A program made the translations under genes and the position numbers. A stretch of DNA of 64,000 nt. It comes from Azospirillum cavernae. Its GTDB lineage: Bacteria; Pseudomonadota; Alphaproteobacteria; Azospirillales; Azospirillaceae. Location of the stretch: NCBI RefSeq assembly GCF_003590795.1, contig NZ_QYUL01000002.1, positions 799,001 through 863,000 on the forward strand, given 5' to 3'. Below the pieces are notes generated by a model that ran no database searches, was not told the origin of the DNA, and saw only the letters and a list, made by a program, of their open reading frames with translations. How positions within the stretch are numbered: the stretch's first letter is position 1; the number at the start of each line of letters is the position of its first letter. Below, piece by piece: positions 30,311 through 39,370 of this stretch.

Positions 30311-31741
30311 TCAGCCGCCGCTCTTCAACGCGTCCAAACGCGCCTTCAACAGGGTGTGCTCCGGGTCGCCCGGCTTGAATTGGGCGATCAAACGGCCCCA
30401 GAACTCTTGCGCGTCGGTTTTGTGGCCTGTGGTCATGGCGTCCAGGCCCAGCAGCCACAGGGCATCGCGGTTGGTTGCGTCAACCGCCAGCGCTTGACGC
30501 AAGGCCGCCGTCACCTCGCCCGGCATCGGGGCGGGGGTGTCGCTGCGCGGGATGGATTGCAGGATCGCCCCGGCGTAGGCGACCAGCACGTCGGGCCGGT
30601 TGGGCGCGCGCTCCTTGGCCTTGGCGGCGGCCTCCATGGCCTTCGCCCGCTCGCCAAGCACGCCATAGGAGCGGACCAGCTTCAGCCAGCCGTCGATGTC
30701 CGACGGATCGGCCTCCAGCTTCGTCGCCAGATTGGCGACCATGCCGCGAATCATCTGGTCGCGGTCTTCGGCGCTGGGTTGTCCCGGGGCGCTGGGTTGA
30801 CCCGGCGCTTGTCCGGCTTGTCCAGGGGCGGCGGCTTGCGGCGCGGCGGCGTTGGCGGGGGGCTGTTCGGGCGGCAGCGGCGACGGCGTGACGCTGGCGG
30901 GGTCGAGGTTGAGGGCGACCGCCGCCTCGCGAATTTGCGCCTGCACCATCGGCACCCAGGGGGCGTTGGCTGGGGACTCGGCCAGCAGGGCGCGCCAGCG
31001 GTCCAGCGCGTCGCGCTGGGCGCCCGCCTGATAGCGGCCCAGCGCGGCGAAGAAGCGGGCGCGGGCGTCCTTGGGATCCTTGAGCAGGACCTGATCGAAG
31101 GCGTTGCGCGCCTCTTCCGTCACCGTGCCGTCGTTGGCGTCGGTCAGCACCTCGCCAAACAGGCCGAGCAATTCGGCGTCGTCCTTGCTCAGCGCGACGG
31201 CGCGGCGCAGGGCGTCCACCGCCTCGGTCGGGCGGTTCATCTTGACGTAGGCTTGGCCCAAAATGGTCCAGCCCTGGGGATCGTCCGGGTTTTCGGCCAG
31301 TTGCTTTTTCAGCGACTCGACGGCGGCGAGCACCGATTGCGGCGGGCCGGAGCGTTCCTTTTCCAAGGCGCGCGACGCCAGCGGCTGGGCTGGCGCGTCG
31401 GGGCGGCCCAGCACGGCGTAGACGGTCACGGCGCCAACGGGGACCAGCAGAGCCAGCAGCAGGGCGAGAACCCGCGCGGCGCGCGGCGCGGTGGCGGGGC
31501 TGGCGGCCGTTTCGCTTCCGGCCAGCATTCGCCGCCCAATCTCCGCCTTGGCGGCGTCGGCCTGGGCGGCGTTGATGAGGCCGCGCGCGTGGTCGCGGTC
31601 CACCTCGCCCAACTGGTCGCGGTAGACCTCGCGGTCATACGCCTCGCGGGTGGGGGCCTGAGGGGCCGCGTGGAACAGCGGCGGCAGGATCAGCAGCAGC
31701 GCCGCCGCCGTCATCGCGGCGGCGAGAATCCAGAACAGCAT
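30311..31741 (-). CDS. ccmI: Cytochrome c maturation protein CcmI with TPR domain
   Basis: CcmI is the apocytochrome c chaperone that binds the C-terminus of apocytochromes. The 476-aa protein has an N-terminal membrane segment (residues 2-20), the conserved REAYDREVYRDQLGEVDRD stretch and a second segment near 95-115. The periplasmic part has tetratricopeptide repeats (GWTILGQAYVKMNRPTEAVD). A proline/alanine/glutamine-rich linker near residues 285-330 separates two TPR parts. The start overlaps the ccmH stop. It is last in ccmCDEFGHI. Confidence 0.93.
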   Translation of the reverse strand: MLFWILAAAMTAAALLLILPPLFHAAPQAPTREAYDREVYRDQLGEVDRDHARGLINAAQADAAKAEIGRRMLAGSETAASPATAPRAARVLALLLALLVPVGAVTVYAVLGRPDAPAQPLASRALEKERSGPPQSVLAAVESLKKQLAENPDDPQGWTILGQAYVKMNRPTEAVDALRRAVALSKDDAELLGLFGEVLTDANDGTVTEEARNAFDQVLLKDPKDARARFFAALGRYQAGAQRDALDRWRALLAESPANAPWVPMVQAQIREAAVALNLDPASVTPSPLPPEQPPANAAAPQAAAPGQAGQAPGQPSAPGQPSAEDRDQMIRGMVANLATKLEADPSDIDGWLKLVRSYGVLGERAKAMEAAAKAKERAPNRPDVLVAYAGAILQSIPRSDTPAPMPGEVTAALRQALAVDATNRDALWLLGLDAMTTGHKTDAQEFWGRLIAQFKPGDPEHTLLKARLDALKSGG

Positions 31742-32220
31742 CAGACGTCGTCTTTCCGCAGCAGCGCGTCCAACCGACGCCGCTCATCCTCGCTCAAGGG
31801 GGCGGTGTCGGCCCCCGCCGTCACGCCGCGCCGTCCCCGCAGGAACAGCGCGGTCGCCAGACCGCCCAACGCCAGAATGGCGAAGGGGGCGATCCACAGA
31901 ACCAGCGTCGTCGCCTTGAAGGGCGGGCGCAGCAGCACGTAATCGCCGTAACGGGCGGTGACGTAGGCCATCACGCCATCGTCGTCGTCGCCCGCCGTCA
32001 GCCGCTCCCGCACCAGAACGCGCAGGTCGCGGGCCAGCGGGGCGTTGCTGTCGTCGATGGATTGGTTTTGGCAGACCAGACAGCGCAAATCCTTGCTGAT
32101 GTCCCGCGCGCGGGATTCCAGCGCCGGGTTGCTCAGCACCTCGTCGGGCTGCACCGCAAGGGCGGGCGACAGGACCAGCGCCGACAGCGCAAGGGCGGCG
32201 GCGAGACGAATCGCGCTCAT
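31741..32220 (-). CDS. ccmH: Cytochrome c maturation thiol-disulfide protein CcmH
   Basis: CcmH reduces the apocytochrome CxxCH disulfide together with CcmG. The 159-aa protein has a cleavable signal peptide (residues 1-22, LSPALAVQP). The active motif LRCLVCQNQSIDDSNA has the LRCxxC cysteine pair. ARDLRVLVRERL and VMAYVTARYGDYVLLRPPF follow, then a C-terminal membrane anchor near 105-127. It is the short N-terminal-type CcmH; the TPR part is the separate ccmI, as in alphaproteobacteria. The start overlaps the ccmG stop (ATGA). Confidence 0.96.
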   Translation of the reverse strand: MSAIRLAAALALSALVLSPALAVQPDEVLSNPALESRARDISKDLRCLVCQNQSIDDSNAPLARDLRVLVRERLTAGDDDDGVMAYVTARYGDYVLLRPPFKATTLVLWIAPFAILALGGLATALFLRGRRGVTAGADTAPLSEDERRRLDALLRKDDV

Positions 32221-32750
32221 CCCTGCCTCAGATGCTTGACCATGGGAAGGATCTGCTCCTCGATCACTTGCGGGGTCAGCGGGCCGACATGCTTGAAGCG
32301 GATGCGGCCCTGACGGTCGATCAGGAAGCTTTCCGGCACGCCGTAAACCCCCCAGTCGATCGACGTCCGTCCATCCAAATCCACGCCGATGCTGGCGTAG
32401 GGATCGCCGTTGCGGGCCAGCCAACTCAGCGCGTCTTCGGCCTTGTCCTTGTGGTTGATGGCGCGGACGGTCACGCCCTGCTCGCGGGCCAGCCGGGTGA
32501 TGACCGGGTGTTCCGCCTTGCAGGGGATGCACCAGGAGGCGAAGACGTTGACCAGCGTGACGTCGCCGGTCAGCCGGGCCGACGACAGCCCTTCCGCGCG
32601 CCCCGGCAGCGGCGGCAGGTCGAAGGCCGGGACCGGCTTGTCGATCAGGGCCGACGGGATGTCGCGCGGGTCGCGCTGGAACCCCAGATAAAAGGCCACG
32701 CCGACGCCGATGAACAGCAGGAAGGGCAGCAGGTAGAGCAGGCGGCGCAT
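32217..32750 (-). CDS. ccmG: Thiol:disulfide interchange protein CcmG/DsbE
   Basis: This membrane-anchored periplasmic thioredoxin keeps apocytochrome cysteines reduced for haem ligation. The 177-aa protein has one N-terminal membrane segment (residues 4-22) and the motif FDLPPLPGR. The active site is FASWCIPCKAEHPVI (WCxxC), and GVPESFLIDRQGRIRFKHVG holds the cis-proline region and the acidic GVPE residue typical of DsbE. It lies between ccmF and ccmH in the operon. Confidence 0.96.
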   Translation of the reverse strand: MRRLLYLLPFLLFIGVGVAFYLGFQRDPRDIPSALIDKPVPAFDLPPLPGRAEGLSSARLTGDVTLVNVFASWCIPCKAEHPVITRLAREQGVTVRAINHKDKAEDALSWLARNGDPYASIGVDLDGRTSIDWGVYGVPESFLIDRQGRIRFKHVGPLTPQVIEEQILPMVKHLRQG

Positions 32751-32766
32751 GACGGCGTTCTCGTCT

Positions 32767-34770
32767 TCATTCGGCGGGCTGGGCCGGGGCGGAAACCCCG
32801 GCTTTGGCGGCGCTGCGGCGTTCGGGCGCGCCGATGCGGAACCGGCGGTCGGTCAGGCTGACCAGCCCGCCCAGCATCATGCCGACGCCGCCGATCCAGA
32901 TCCAGGGCACCAGCGGGTGGTGATAGATGCGGACGATCCAAGCCGCGCCGTTCTGCGTCGGGTCGCCCAGCGCCACATACAGATCGGAAAAGATCGTCGT
33001 GTGGATCGCCGATTCCGTCGTGGTCATCCGGGTGACGGGGTAGCTGCGGCGTTCCGGCGTCAGGGTGGCGACGGGCTGGCCGTCCTTCGTCACCGTGAAG
33101 ACGGCGCGGTCGGCCTTGTAATTCTCCCCCGCCACCGGGCCGACGCTGTCGAAATGGAATTCGTACCCGGCGAGGCTGGCCGTCTGCCCCGGACGCATCG
33201 CCTCGATGGATTCGCTCTGCCACGCCGAGGTCGCGGTCATGCCCGCGATGGACACGCCCATGAAGGTGTGGGCGATGGTCATGCCCCAGGCGCTGCGCGG
33301 CAGATGGACGGCGCGCGTCCAACTGTCGGCGAGCGGCACGCGGAACAGGCGGATGCGCTCGGCGAACTCGACCAGCGAGCCGACGATGGCCCAGGCGGCC
33401 AACGCCACCCCGACCAGCGCCAGCAGCGGCCCGCCGCCCGCCGTCAGATAGGCGGTGACGGCGACGCAGACGACCACGACCACCCCGGCGACCCACAGCC
33501 GGGTCAGCGCCGCGCCCAGATCCGCCCGCTTCCACGACAGGAAGGGGCCGACGACCATGGCGGCGACCAGCGGAATGGCGATGGGCACGAAGGTGGCGTT
33601 GAAGAAGGGCGGGCCGACCGACACCTTGCCCATCTTCAGAATGTCGAGAAACAGCGGGTAGAGCGTGCCGATGAAGACGGTGGCGGTGGCGGTGGACAGC
33701 AGCAGATTGTTCAGCACCAGCGCGCCTTCGCGGCTGACCGGGGCGAACAGCCCGCCCGCCTTCAACGCCGGGGCGCGCAGGCTGTAGAGCAGCAACGACC
33801 CGCCGGTGGCGATGGCCAGCAGCACCAGGATGAAGGCCCCGCGCGCCGGATCGACGGCGAAGGCGTGAACCGAGGTCAAAATGCCCGAGCGCACCAGAAA
33901 GGTGCCCATCAGCGACAGCGAAAAGGTGATGATGGCCAGCAGAATGGTCCAGCTTTTCAGCGCGTCGCGCTTTTCCACCACGATGGCGGAATGCAGCAGC
34001 GCCGTACCGGCCAGCCACGGCATGAAAGAGGCGTTTTCGACCGGATCCCAGTACCACCAGCCGCCCCAACCCAACTCGTAATAGGCCCACCAGGATCCGA
34101 GAGCGATGCCCATGGTCAAGGTGGACCAGGCCGCCAGCGTCCAGGGCCGCACCCAGCGCGCCCAAGCCGGATCGACCCGCCCCTCGATCAACGCGGCGAC
34201 GGCGAAGGAAAAGGCCATGGAGAAGCCGACATAGCCCGCGTAGAGGAAGGGCGGGTGGAAGGCCAGCCCCGGATCCTGCAACAGCGGGTTCAGGTCGTTG
34301 CCGTCCAGCGGCGCTGGGATCACCCGGATGAAGGGGTTGGAGGTGGTCAGGATGAACAGCAGAAAACCGATGCCGATCAAGCCCTGCACCGCCAGAACCC
34401 GCGCCTTCAGCGTCGGCGGCAGGTTGCGGCCAAAGGCGGCGACGGCGGCCCCGAACAGGGTCAGCATGACGATCCACAGGACCATCGAGCCTTCGTGGTT
34501 TCCCCAGACGCCCGACACCTTGTAGAGCATCGGTTTCAGCGAGTGGCTGTTCTGCACCACATTCTGCACGCTGAAATCCGACACCACATGCGCCCAGGTC
34601 AGCGCGCCATAGGCGACCAGGACCAGCAGCATTTGGGCGATGGCGGCGGGGCCGGCGACGTTCATCCAGGCGGCGTTGCGGGTGGCCGCGCCGATCAGCG
34701 GCGGCCCGGCCTGGACAAAGGCGACGAACAGCGCCAGCACCAGCGCGTAATGGCCGAGTTCGGGGATCAC
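32767..34770 (-). CDS. ccmF: Haem lyase CcmF
   Basis: CcmF is the large membrane subunit of the cytochrome c haem lyase. The 667-aa protein starts at GTG and has about 14-15 hydrophobic segments. The haem-handling tryptophan motif WGGWWYWDPVENASFMPWL lies near residue 235, and GVWGNHEGSMVLW precedes it. The periplasmic part near 480-620 includes TFMGVSIAGMTATSAW and the final WIWIGGVGMMLGG. Length and motif order are standard. It lies 7 bp before ccmE on its upstream side and 16 bp before ccmG. Confidence 0.97.
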   Translation of the reverse strand: MIPELGHYALVLALFVAFVQAGPPLIGAATRNAAWMNVAGPAAIAQMLLVLVAYGALTWAHVVSDFSVQNVVQNSHSLKPMLYKVSGVWGNHEGSMVLWIVMLTLFGAAVAAFGRNLPPTLKARVLAVQGLIGIGFLLFILTTSNPFIRVIPAPLDGNDLNPLLQDPGLAFHPPFLYAGYVGFSMAFSFAVAALIEGRVDPAWARWVRPWTLAAWSTLTMGIALGSWWAYYELGWGGWWYWDPVENASFMPWLAGTALLHSAIVVEKRDALKSWTILLAIITFSLSLMGTFLVRSGILTSVHAFAVDPARGAFILVLLAIATGGSLLLYSLRAPALKAGGLFAPVSREGALVLNNLLLSTATATVFIGTLYPLFLDILKMGKVSVGPPFFNATFVPIAIPLVAAMVVGPFLSWKRADLGAALTRLWVAGVVVVVCVAVTAYLTAGGGPLLALVGVALAAWAIVGSLVEFAERIRLFRVPLADSWTRAVHLPRSAWGMTIAHTFMGVSIAGMTATSAWQSESIEAMRPGQTASLAGYEFHFDSVGPVAGENYKADRAVFTVTKDGQPVATLTPERRSYPVTRMTTTESAIHTTIFSDLYVALGDPTQNGAAWIVRIYHHPLVPWIWIGGVGMMLGGLVSLTDRRFRIGAPERRSAAKAGVSAPAQPAE

Positions 34771-34777
34771 GGTCCCG

Positions 34778-35287
34778 CTACTCCTTCTTCGTCGCCGCAG
34801 GGGGGGCGTTGGTGGGCGCGGCGTTGGCGGCGGTTTTGGCGTCGGTGTTGTTGGGGGCGGGCTTCTTGTAGACGCCCGCCTGCTTCAGCGCCTCCGACAC
34901 CTCCGGCGGCATGTAGTTTTCGTCATGCTTGGCCAGCACCTCGCGGGCGACGAAAACGCCGCCGCTCAGCTTGCCTTCGGCGACCACCCCCTGCCCTTCG
35001 CGGAACAGGTCGGGCAACTGGCCGCGATAGCGGACGTCGATGGTGTGGGCGGTGTCGGTGACGCGGAATTCGGTGGTGACGCCGTCGGTCAGCTTGCGGA
35101 CGCTGCCCTGTTCGACCAGCCCGCCCAGACGGAAATTGCGCTCGCCGACCTGTTGGGTCTGCAACTGGCTGGGGCTGTAGAAGAACACGATGTTGTCCTG
35201 GAACGCGGTCAGCGTCAGGGCGGTCGCGGCGCCAAGCCCCAGCAGGGCGAGGCCCAGCATGTAAAGGCGGCGTTTCTTCTTGGTCAT
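34778..35287 (-). CDS. ccmE: Haem chaperone CcmE
   Basis: CcmE covalently binds haem and carries it from CcmC to CcmF. The 169-aa protein has an N-terminal membrane anchor (residues 8-28) and the OB-fold stretch [13 protein letters not shown]. The haem-attaching histidine is in [12 protein letters not shown], the canonical HDENY motif near residue 127. The C-terminal 35 aa are alanine/asparagine/threonine-rich and look disordered. The start overlaps the ccmD stop by 4 bp. Confidence 0.97.
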   Translation of the reverse strand: MTKKKRRLYMLGLALLGLGAATALTLTAFQDNIVFFYSPSQLQTQQVGERNFRLGGLVEQGSVRKLTDGVTTEFRVTDTAHTIDVRYRGQLPDLFREGQGVVAEGKLSGGVFVAREVLAKHDENYMPPEVSEALKQAGVYKKPAPNNTDAKTAANAAPTNAPPAATKKE

Positions 35288-35532
35288 CCTTCGCTCGCTT
35301 TCCCCGGCAGATCGGGGGCGCTGTCGGTTTCGGGTTGGGCGGCGGATCGTTTGGCGGCGGATTGGGCGCGGCGGCGGGCCGGTCGGACGCTTTCCAGCGC
35401 CTTGACCGTGGCCTCGGCCTCGCGCAGCCCCTTCAGGCTGGCGATCAACAGGCCCAGCAGCACCAGCGCGGCCAGCGCGTAGGACGGCCAGACGAAGGCG
35501 GCGTAACCGCCCATGGCGAAAAAGTCGGTCAT
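35284..35532 (-). CDS. ccmD: Haem exporter-associated small protein CcmD
   Basis: The 82-aa protein has a single membrane helix in the segment [20 protein letters not shown] near residues 5-30, then a charged, probably cytoplasmic tail. That is the standard CcmD form, although this copy is longer than the usual 50-60 aa because of an alanine/arginine-rich tail. It releases holo-CcmE from the CcmABC complex. It is flanked by ccmC (4 bp away) and ccmE (overlapping). Confidence 0.92.
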   Translation of the reverse strand: MTDFFAMGGYAAFVWPSYALAALVLLGLLIASLKGLREAEATVKALESVRPARRRAQSAAKRSAAQPETDSAPDLPGKASEG

Positions 35533-35536
35533 GCTC

Positions 35537-36268
35537 TTACCCCGTCGCTCCGTCGCCCGCGACGCTGAAGCGCAGCGTCTGGATCTTGCGATGCGCGATT
35601 TCCGTCCGCAGCCGCAGGATGACGACCGCGATGAAATAGCTGGTGAAGGCCCCGGCCATGACCAGCAGAGGAATCAGCATGCTGGAATCGATGCTGGGGC
35701 CGCCCATCTTGATGACGCTGGACGGCTGGTGCAGCGTGTTCCACCAATCGACCGAGAATTTGATGATCGGCACGTTGACGATGCCGACCAGCAACAGGAC
35801 GTTGCCCGCCCGCGTCCCGCGCTGCGGATCGTCGAACGCGTTCACCAGCGCCATGTAGCCGAGATAGAGGAAGAACAGGATCAGCACGCTGGTCAACCGC
35901 GCGTCCCACACCCACCAGGTGCCCCACATCGGCGCGCCCCACAGCGAGCCGGTGACGAGGCACACCAGGGTGAAGCCCGCGCCGATGGGCGCGGCGGCCT
36001 TGGCGAACAGATCGGCCAGCGGGTGTTTCCACACCAGCCCGGCGGCGGCGGCGGCGGCCATGTTGGTGTAGACGAACAGGCTCATCCAGGCCGCCGGAAC
36101 ATGGATGTACATGATCCGCACGGTGTCGCCCTGCTGGTAGTCGGGCGGCGAGCCGAACAGGCTGAGATACAGCCCGACGATCAGCAGGACCACGGTGGCC
36201 CCGGCGCTCCACGGCAACAGCAGGGTCGACAGGCGCAGAAAGCGGGCGGGATTGGCGAAACGGTGCAT
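35537..36268 (-). CDS. ccmC: Haem exporter membrane protein CcmC
   Basis: CcmC loads haem on CcmE. The 243-aa inner-membrane protein has six predicted membrane helices. YIHVPAAWMSLFVYT contains a haem-ligand histidine, MWGTWWVWDARLTS is the WWD motif, and VDWWNTLHQPSS holds the second histidine. This is the normal length and order. It is first in the ccmCDEFGHI operon. ccmA and ccmB, which usually precede ccmC, are not adjacent, so they must lie elsewhere in the genome. Confidence 0.96.
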   Translation of the reverse strand: MHRFANPARFLRLSTLLLPWSAGATVVLLIVGLYLSLFGSPPDYQQGDTVRIMYIHVPAAWMSLFVYTNMAAAAAAGLVWKHPLADLFAKAAAPIGAGFTLVCLVTGSLWGAPMWGTWWVWDARLTSVLILFFLYLGYMALVNAFDDPQRGTRAGNVLLLVGIVNVPIIKFSVDWWNTLHQPSSVIKMGGPSIDSSMLIPLLVMAGAFTSYFIAVVILRLRTEIAHRKIQTLRFSVAGDGATG

Positions 36269-36435
36269 CGGGCTGGGCCTTACGGATGGGGGCCTTCAAT
36301 CGCTCTTGCCGAGGATATAAGCGCATGGGTGCCAGAGCGCGAGGGGTTTCGCCTTGATCTTGGTCAGGTGGGGCCGCCTGTCTATCCCCGATCCGACGAT
36401 GGTATGAGATTGCTGAACCGGGCCTGAACGACAGA

Positions 36436-36471
36436 CGCCGGGGAGTGGGCGTTTCATCCCTCTCCCCGGCG
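36436..36471 (-). terminator. Hairpin downstream of the EVE gene
   Basis: CGCCGGGGAG (36436-36445) pairs perfectly with CTCCCCGGCG (36462-36471). It lies 20 bp past the stop of the minus-strand EVE gene. No T-tract follows on that strand, so the role is tentative. The rest of the gap 36269-36490 holds the ccmC promoter region, where I see no clear box. Confidence 0.45.
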
Positions 36472-36490
36472 CCGACGTGGCAAAAATTCT

Positions 36491-36940
36491 TTACAGAAGA
36501 ACTGGCTGGGCCGGAGCCGGAAAGGCGGCGCCCATCGCCTGGGCGATGAGGTCGGCGTCGTGGTCGCTGACGGCGAACAGGCCGAAGCGGAGCTGATAGC
36601 CCCAATTCTTCACCCCGGCGGAAAAATCGAGCCGGTCGAGCAAGGGCTGGATCGGCGTTTCCACCCCGTCCAGCCACGCCACATCGCGCCGGAACGGCAC
36701 GAAGCCGCCGCCCATGTCGAAAGGATAAGGCTCGCGGTCGCGCACAACGCCGATGGCGGTGAAGGATTGGGCGCGGTCCTTGCCGCCGAAACTCTCGGTT
36801 GGCGAGTAATAGGCGACTCGGTCGCCCGGTTGAATGCGGCGCAGGGGCGCGGCCTTGCCGTGGCACACCTGCATGAAGCCGCCCGCGCGCCCGCGCCGGA
36901 CATGCTCGGCGGCGGCCACGGCGATCCAGTTCCGGCCCAT
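36491..36940 (-). CDS. EVE domain protein (PUA-like fold)
   Basis: The 149-aa protein starts [20 protein letters not shown], then [20 protein letters not shown] with RVAYYSP and [24 protein letters not shown] proteins have a PUA-like fold related to modified-base and RNA binding; this form is close to the UPF0310 group. Function is unknown, though EVE domains have been linked to recognition of modified DNA bases. It lies 17 bp after the VOC gene on the same strand, so the two are probably cotranscribed. Confidence 0.82.
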   Translation of the reverse strand: MGRNWIAVAAAEHVRRGRAGGFMQVCHGKAAPLRRIQPGDRVAYYSPTESFGGKDRAQSFTAIGVVRDREPYPFDMGGGFVPFRRDVAWLDGVETPIQPLLDRLDFSAGVKNWGYQLRFGLFAVSDHDADLIAQAMGAAFPAPAQPVLL

Positions 36941-36957
36941 GGCCCGAGATCCTTGAA

Positions 36958-37338
36958 TCAGGCCGACGGCGGGGCGGACGGCGCGAACACGCGCAGCCGG
37001 TGCCCGTCGGGGTCGAGCGCGACGAAGGTATGGCCGAAATCCATCGCCGTCGGCGTCTGGATGATCGGCAGGCCGCGCGCCGCCCAATCGGCGTGGGTGG
37101 CGCTCACCGTGTCGGCGTCGGCGACGGCGAAGGCGATCTCCGACCCGCCGCCGCCCGCGCTCGGCGCCGGTTCCACCGTGTGGCGCGACCACAGGCCCAG
37201 CATGACGCCCGATTCCATGGCGAACATGGCGAAGCTGGGGGAGGCTTCCACCGGCGGCTTGCCCAACAGGTCGGCGTAAAAGGCGGCGCTGGCGGTCGGG
37301 CTGTCCACATAGAGCAGGACGAAATTCAGATCGGGCAT
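36958..37338 (-). CDS. VOC family protein (glyoxalase/dioxygenase-like)
   Basis: The 126-aa protein has two betaalphabetabetabeta modules. [20 protein letters not shown] and [14 protein letters not shown] come first; [20 protein letters not shown] and [18 protein letters not shown] follow, the last being a metal-ligand-type strand. Size and motif fit stand-alone VOC proteins of the PhnB/bleomycin-resistance kind. No substrate can be assigned. A direct repeat CTGTCAG-ATT-CTGTCAG lies 78-94 bp upstream of its start and may be its operator. Confidence 0.88.
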   Translation of the reverse strand: MPDLNFVLLYVDSPTASAAFYADLLGKPPVEASPSFAMFAMESGVMLGLWSRHTVEPAPSAGGGGSEIAFAVADADTVSATHADWAARGLPIIQTPTAMDFGHTFVALDPDGHRLRVFAPSAPPSA

Positions 37339-37415
37339 GGGTCGCTTCCGTTTGGTTGGTCGTGTGACCCGGTCGGGGGCGTCCCGTCCGGCAAAACCGA
37401 CCTTAGGCGGACCTG

Positions 37416-37432
37416 CTGTCAGATTCTGTCAG
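37416..37432 (-). promoter_or_regulatory. Direct repeat CTGTCAG-ATT-CTGTCAG upstream of the VOC gene
   Basis: Two identical heptamers are spaced at a 10-bp period, one helical turn, as expected for a tandem operator. It is not a PHO box, which has an 11-bp period. The gene for a WYL regulator lies 2 kb away at 39371-40063, and such regulators often act on VOC genes. The link is inference. Confidence 0.5.
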
Positions 37433-37535
37433 CATAGTGGAGTTGCGCGTGACGCTGGGTGGTGGGTCGATCCGGCGGGGTTCTGCAAATGACTTTCAAC
37501 GACCTCGACACCGTCCAGAGGATAGTCAACTCGAC

Positions 37536-37561
37536 CAGCCTTCAATCAAGATCGAAGGCTG
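37536..37561 (-). terminator. Hairpin downstream of the membrane protein gene
   Basis: CAGCCTTC (37536-37543) pairs with GAAGGCTG (37554-37561), an 8-bp perfect stem with a 10-nt loop, 64 bp past the minus-strand stop at 37625. No clear T-tract is present. Confidence 0.35.
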
Positions 37562-37624
37562 TCCGACAAATCGGAGAAATTAGAGACTGGTTTTACGGAT
37601 GGTGTCCATGAATCTGCCGAAATA

Positions 37625-39265
37625 TTATCTTTTTGCTCCAGGCAAGCGACCGTACAAAGAGACAGGCGCTTCCCAATTCGGCGCGATACGCGACAACTCA
37701 CAAATATCAAAGTCAGAAATATTTCCTTTGAGAACTCGACAATCACCGAATTTCAGGCCAAAATGTCCATAAATCTTGTCAAGATCGGCATAGGGAACAG
37801 GGCGGGGAAGACCCCGCATCTCCAAGTGCATGATTTTACCTTGACTGTCGTTGATGGCGTCCTGAACCCGCTTCAGCATTGGTTTGGAGTCACCTCCTGT
37901 GAAGAAGTAGTTTGACCCGATTCCAACAACGCGCACGGATGTTGGCAGAAACGACGCAAACGACCCAATCCCGTTGCCCAGAAGAACGACCGATCCCGGC
38001 GGCAGATCCGGATTTTCAATCTCGTACCACGACTTGCCCCATTTTTGCAGGCGCGCCCAATCCATCGGCAATGTTTGCGAGGACACGACAAGCGCGCCAA
38101 CAGCGATTCCCGCGATCATCGCCCGCGCGTCTCGTGGCAGCGGCAGCGCCGCCAGCAAAGCCACGAGAATGGCCTGCATCACATAATCAACGATGAGGAG
38201 ATAGCGGGCGTAGTAGAACATGGACACCCACAGAACGAATCCTGTCAGCACGAAGATGACAGCGAAGACCAATGGCCGGTGGTTGTTGGCCGGTTCGGTG
38301 CTGGCGGCAATTGAAAGCGGACGGCGCAGCCGATTCGCCAGTGTGACAACCGCTGTGATCGCGAGGACAACCAGGAACGTAAGCCACCGCCCATCGCTCA
38401 TGCCACCCTCGACGAATCTCTTCCCATCCACAAAGAGATGGTACGGCGCCAGAAGAAGATCGCTGATTCCCTGGGCTTGCCAACGGGCGTCGCGCCAGTT
38501 GACGATGTCGTAGAGCGGCGACTTGAACAGCGCGTTGTAATAGGGAAACATCGGGCTGTCGTAATGTGATTGCATCAACATCAGCCAGTAACCGTTTGAC
38601 AGCGCGAAGCCGGCGATCATGGACAGACCAAGGATGGTGGTCGGTTTGATGGCGCGCGAGGTCACAAGATACGCAAAACCGAAGGCGATGCATGGAACCA
38701 GATTGGTGTTCTTCAGTCCGCCGCTGAATCCGACCAGAGCGCCGCCAATCAGCAGAAGCACGACGCCAAGATCAGCCCGTTTGAGCTGCCGAATCACCAA
38801 CAGCGCGCCGAACAGGAACGGAACGCTGCCCCAATTGTCGGCAAAACTCCGCCCCAGCTCCAGGATATTCATCGGCAGCCAAGCCGCCAGAATCACGGCC
38901 CCAAAGGCAAAGGCGAACCTTGCGGACGTCTCGCGCCGATCAACCAACTGCATCGCGATCAAGAAGACCGCAACCAGATTCAATCCCTGAAACGCTCCGA
39001 TGAGAAACCCGACCACCGACGCCGGAAGGGCATGCGCCGCGAGGAAGAATGGCAGGAATGGCAACGGGTTCGTGAAGGTGCCCAGTCCGCCTGCGGCGAT
39101 GTCCAGCTCAAACCGATCATCCAGCAAAAGATGCGGCGTGTAGAGATGATACATCAACTGATCGCCGTTGATGTCCTGACCAACCCAAACGCTGGCGGCG
39201 CCGGCGGCAAGACAAATCAGGGTGAGAAAGACGGGCAGTGCGAGCCGGTGGATCAGAGCGGTCAT
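37625..39265 (-). CDS. Polytopic membrane protein, glycosyltransferase-C-like, function unknown
   Basis: The 546-aa protein starts at MTALIHRLALPVFLTLICLA and has about 11 hydrophobic segments, then a soluble C-terminal part of about 150 aa. After the first helix comes GQDINGDQLMYHLYTPHLLL, an Asp-containing periplasmic loop of the type seen in GT-C glycosyltransferases and related unannotated membrane proteins. I do not recognise a defined family. Codon choice is visibly richer in A/T (AAA, ATA, TTT, AGA) than neighbours, and the gene sits alone between VOC/EVE and WYL genes, so it was probably acquired. It could modify surface polysaccharide, but there is no glycan cluster here. Confidence 0.75.
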   Translation of the reverse strand: MTALIHRLALPVFLTLICLAAGAASVWVGQDINGDQLMYHLYTPHLLLDDRFELDIAAGGLGTFTNPLPFLPFFLAAHALPASVVGFLIGAFQGLNLVAVFLIAMQLVDRRETSARFAFAFGAVILAAWLPMNILELGRSFADNWGSVPFLFGALLVIRQLKRADLGVVLLLIGGALVGFSGGLKNTNLVPCIAFGFAYLVTSRAIKPTTILGLSMIAGFALSNGYWLMLMQSHYDSPMFPYYNALFKSPLYDIVNWRDARWQAQGISDLLLAPYHLFVDGKRFVEGGMSDGRWLTFLVVLAITAVVTLANRLRRPLSIAASTEPANNHRPLVFAVIFVLTGFVLWVSMFYYARYLLIVDYVMQAILVALLAALPLPRDARAMIAGIAVGALVVSSQTLPMDWARLQKWGKSWYEIENPDLPPGSVVLLGNGIGSFASFLPTSVRVVGIGSNYFFTGGDSKPMLKRVQDAINDSQGKIMHLEMRGLPRPVPYADLDKIYGHFGLKFGDCRVLKGNISDFDICELSRIAPNWEAPVSLYGRLPGAKR

Positions 39266-39370
39266 CAGCGTTCCAGATGAAAAGAAAGGGCGCCACGGGA
39301 GCGAGCTGGAATATACGGGAAACGGGCAAAGAGAAACCACACTGGCGATTGCGAGAGGCAAACACCTTCT

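Noticed and set aside
37488..37610. 40-codon plus-strand frame starting MTFNDLDTVQRIV
   Set aside because: Codon use is plausible but there is no ribosome site or family match, and a hairpin overlaps it; not enough support.
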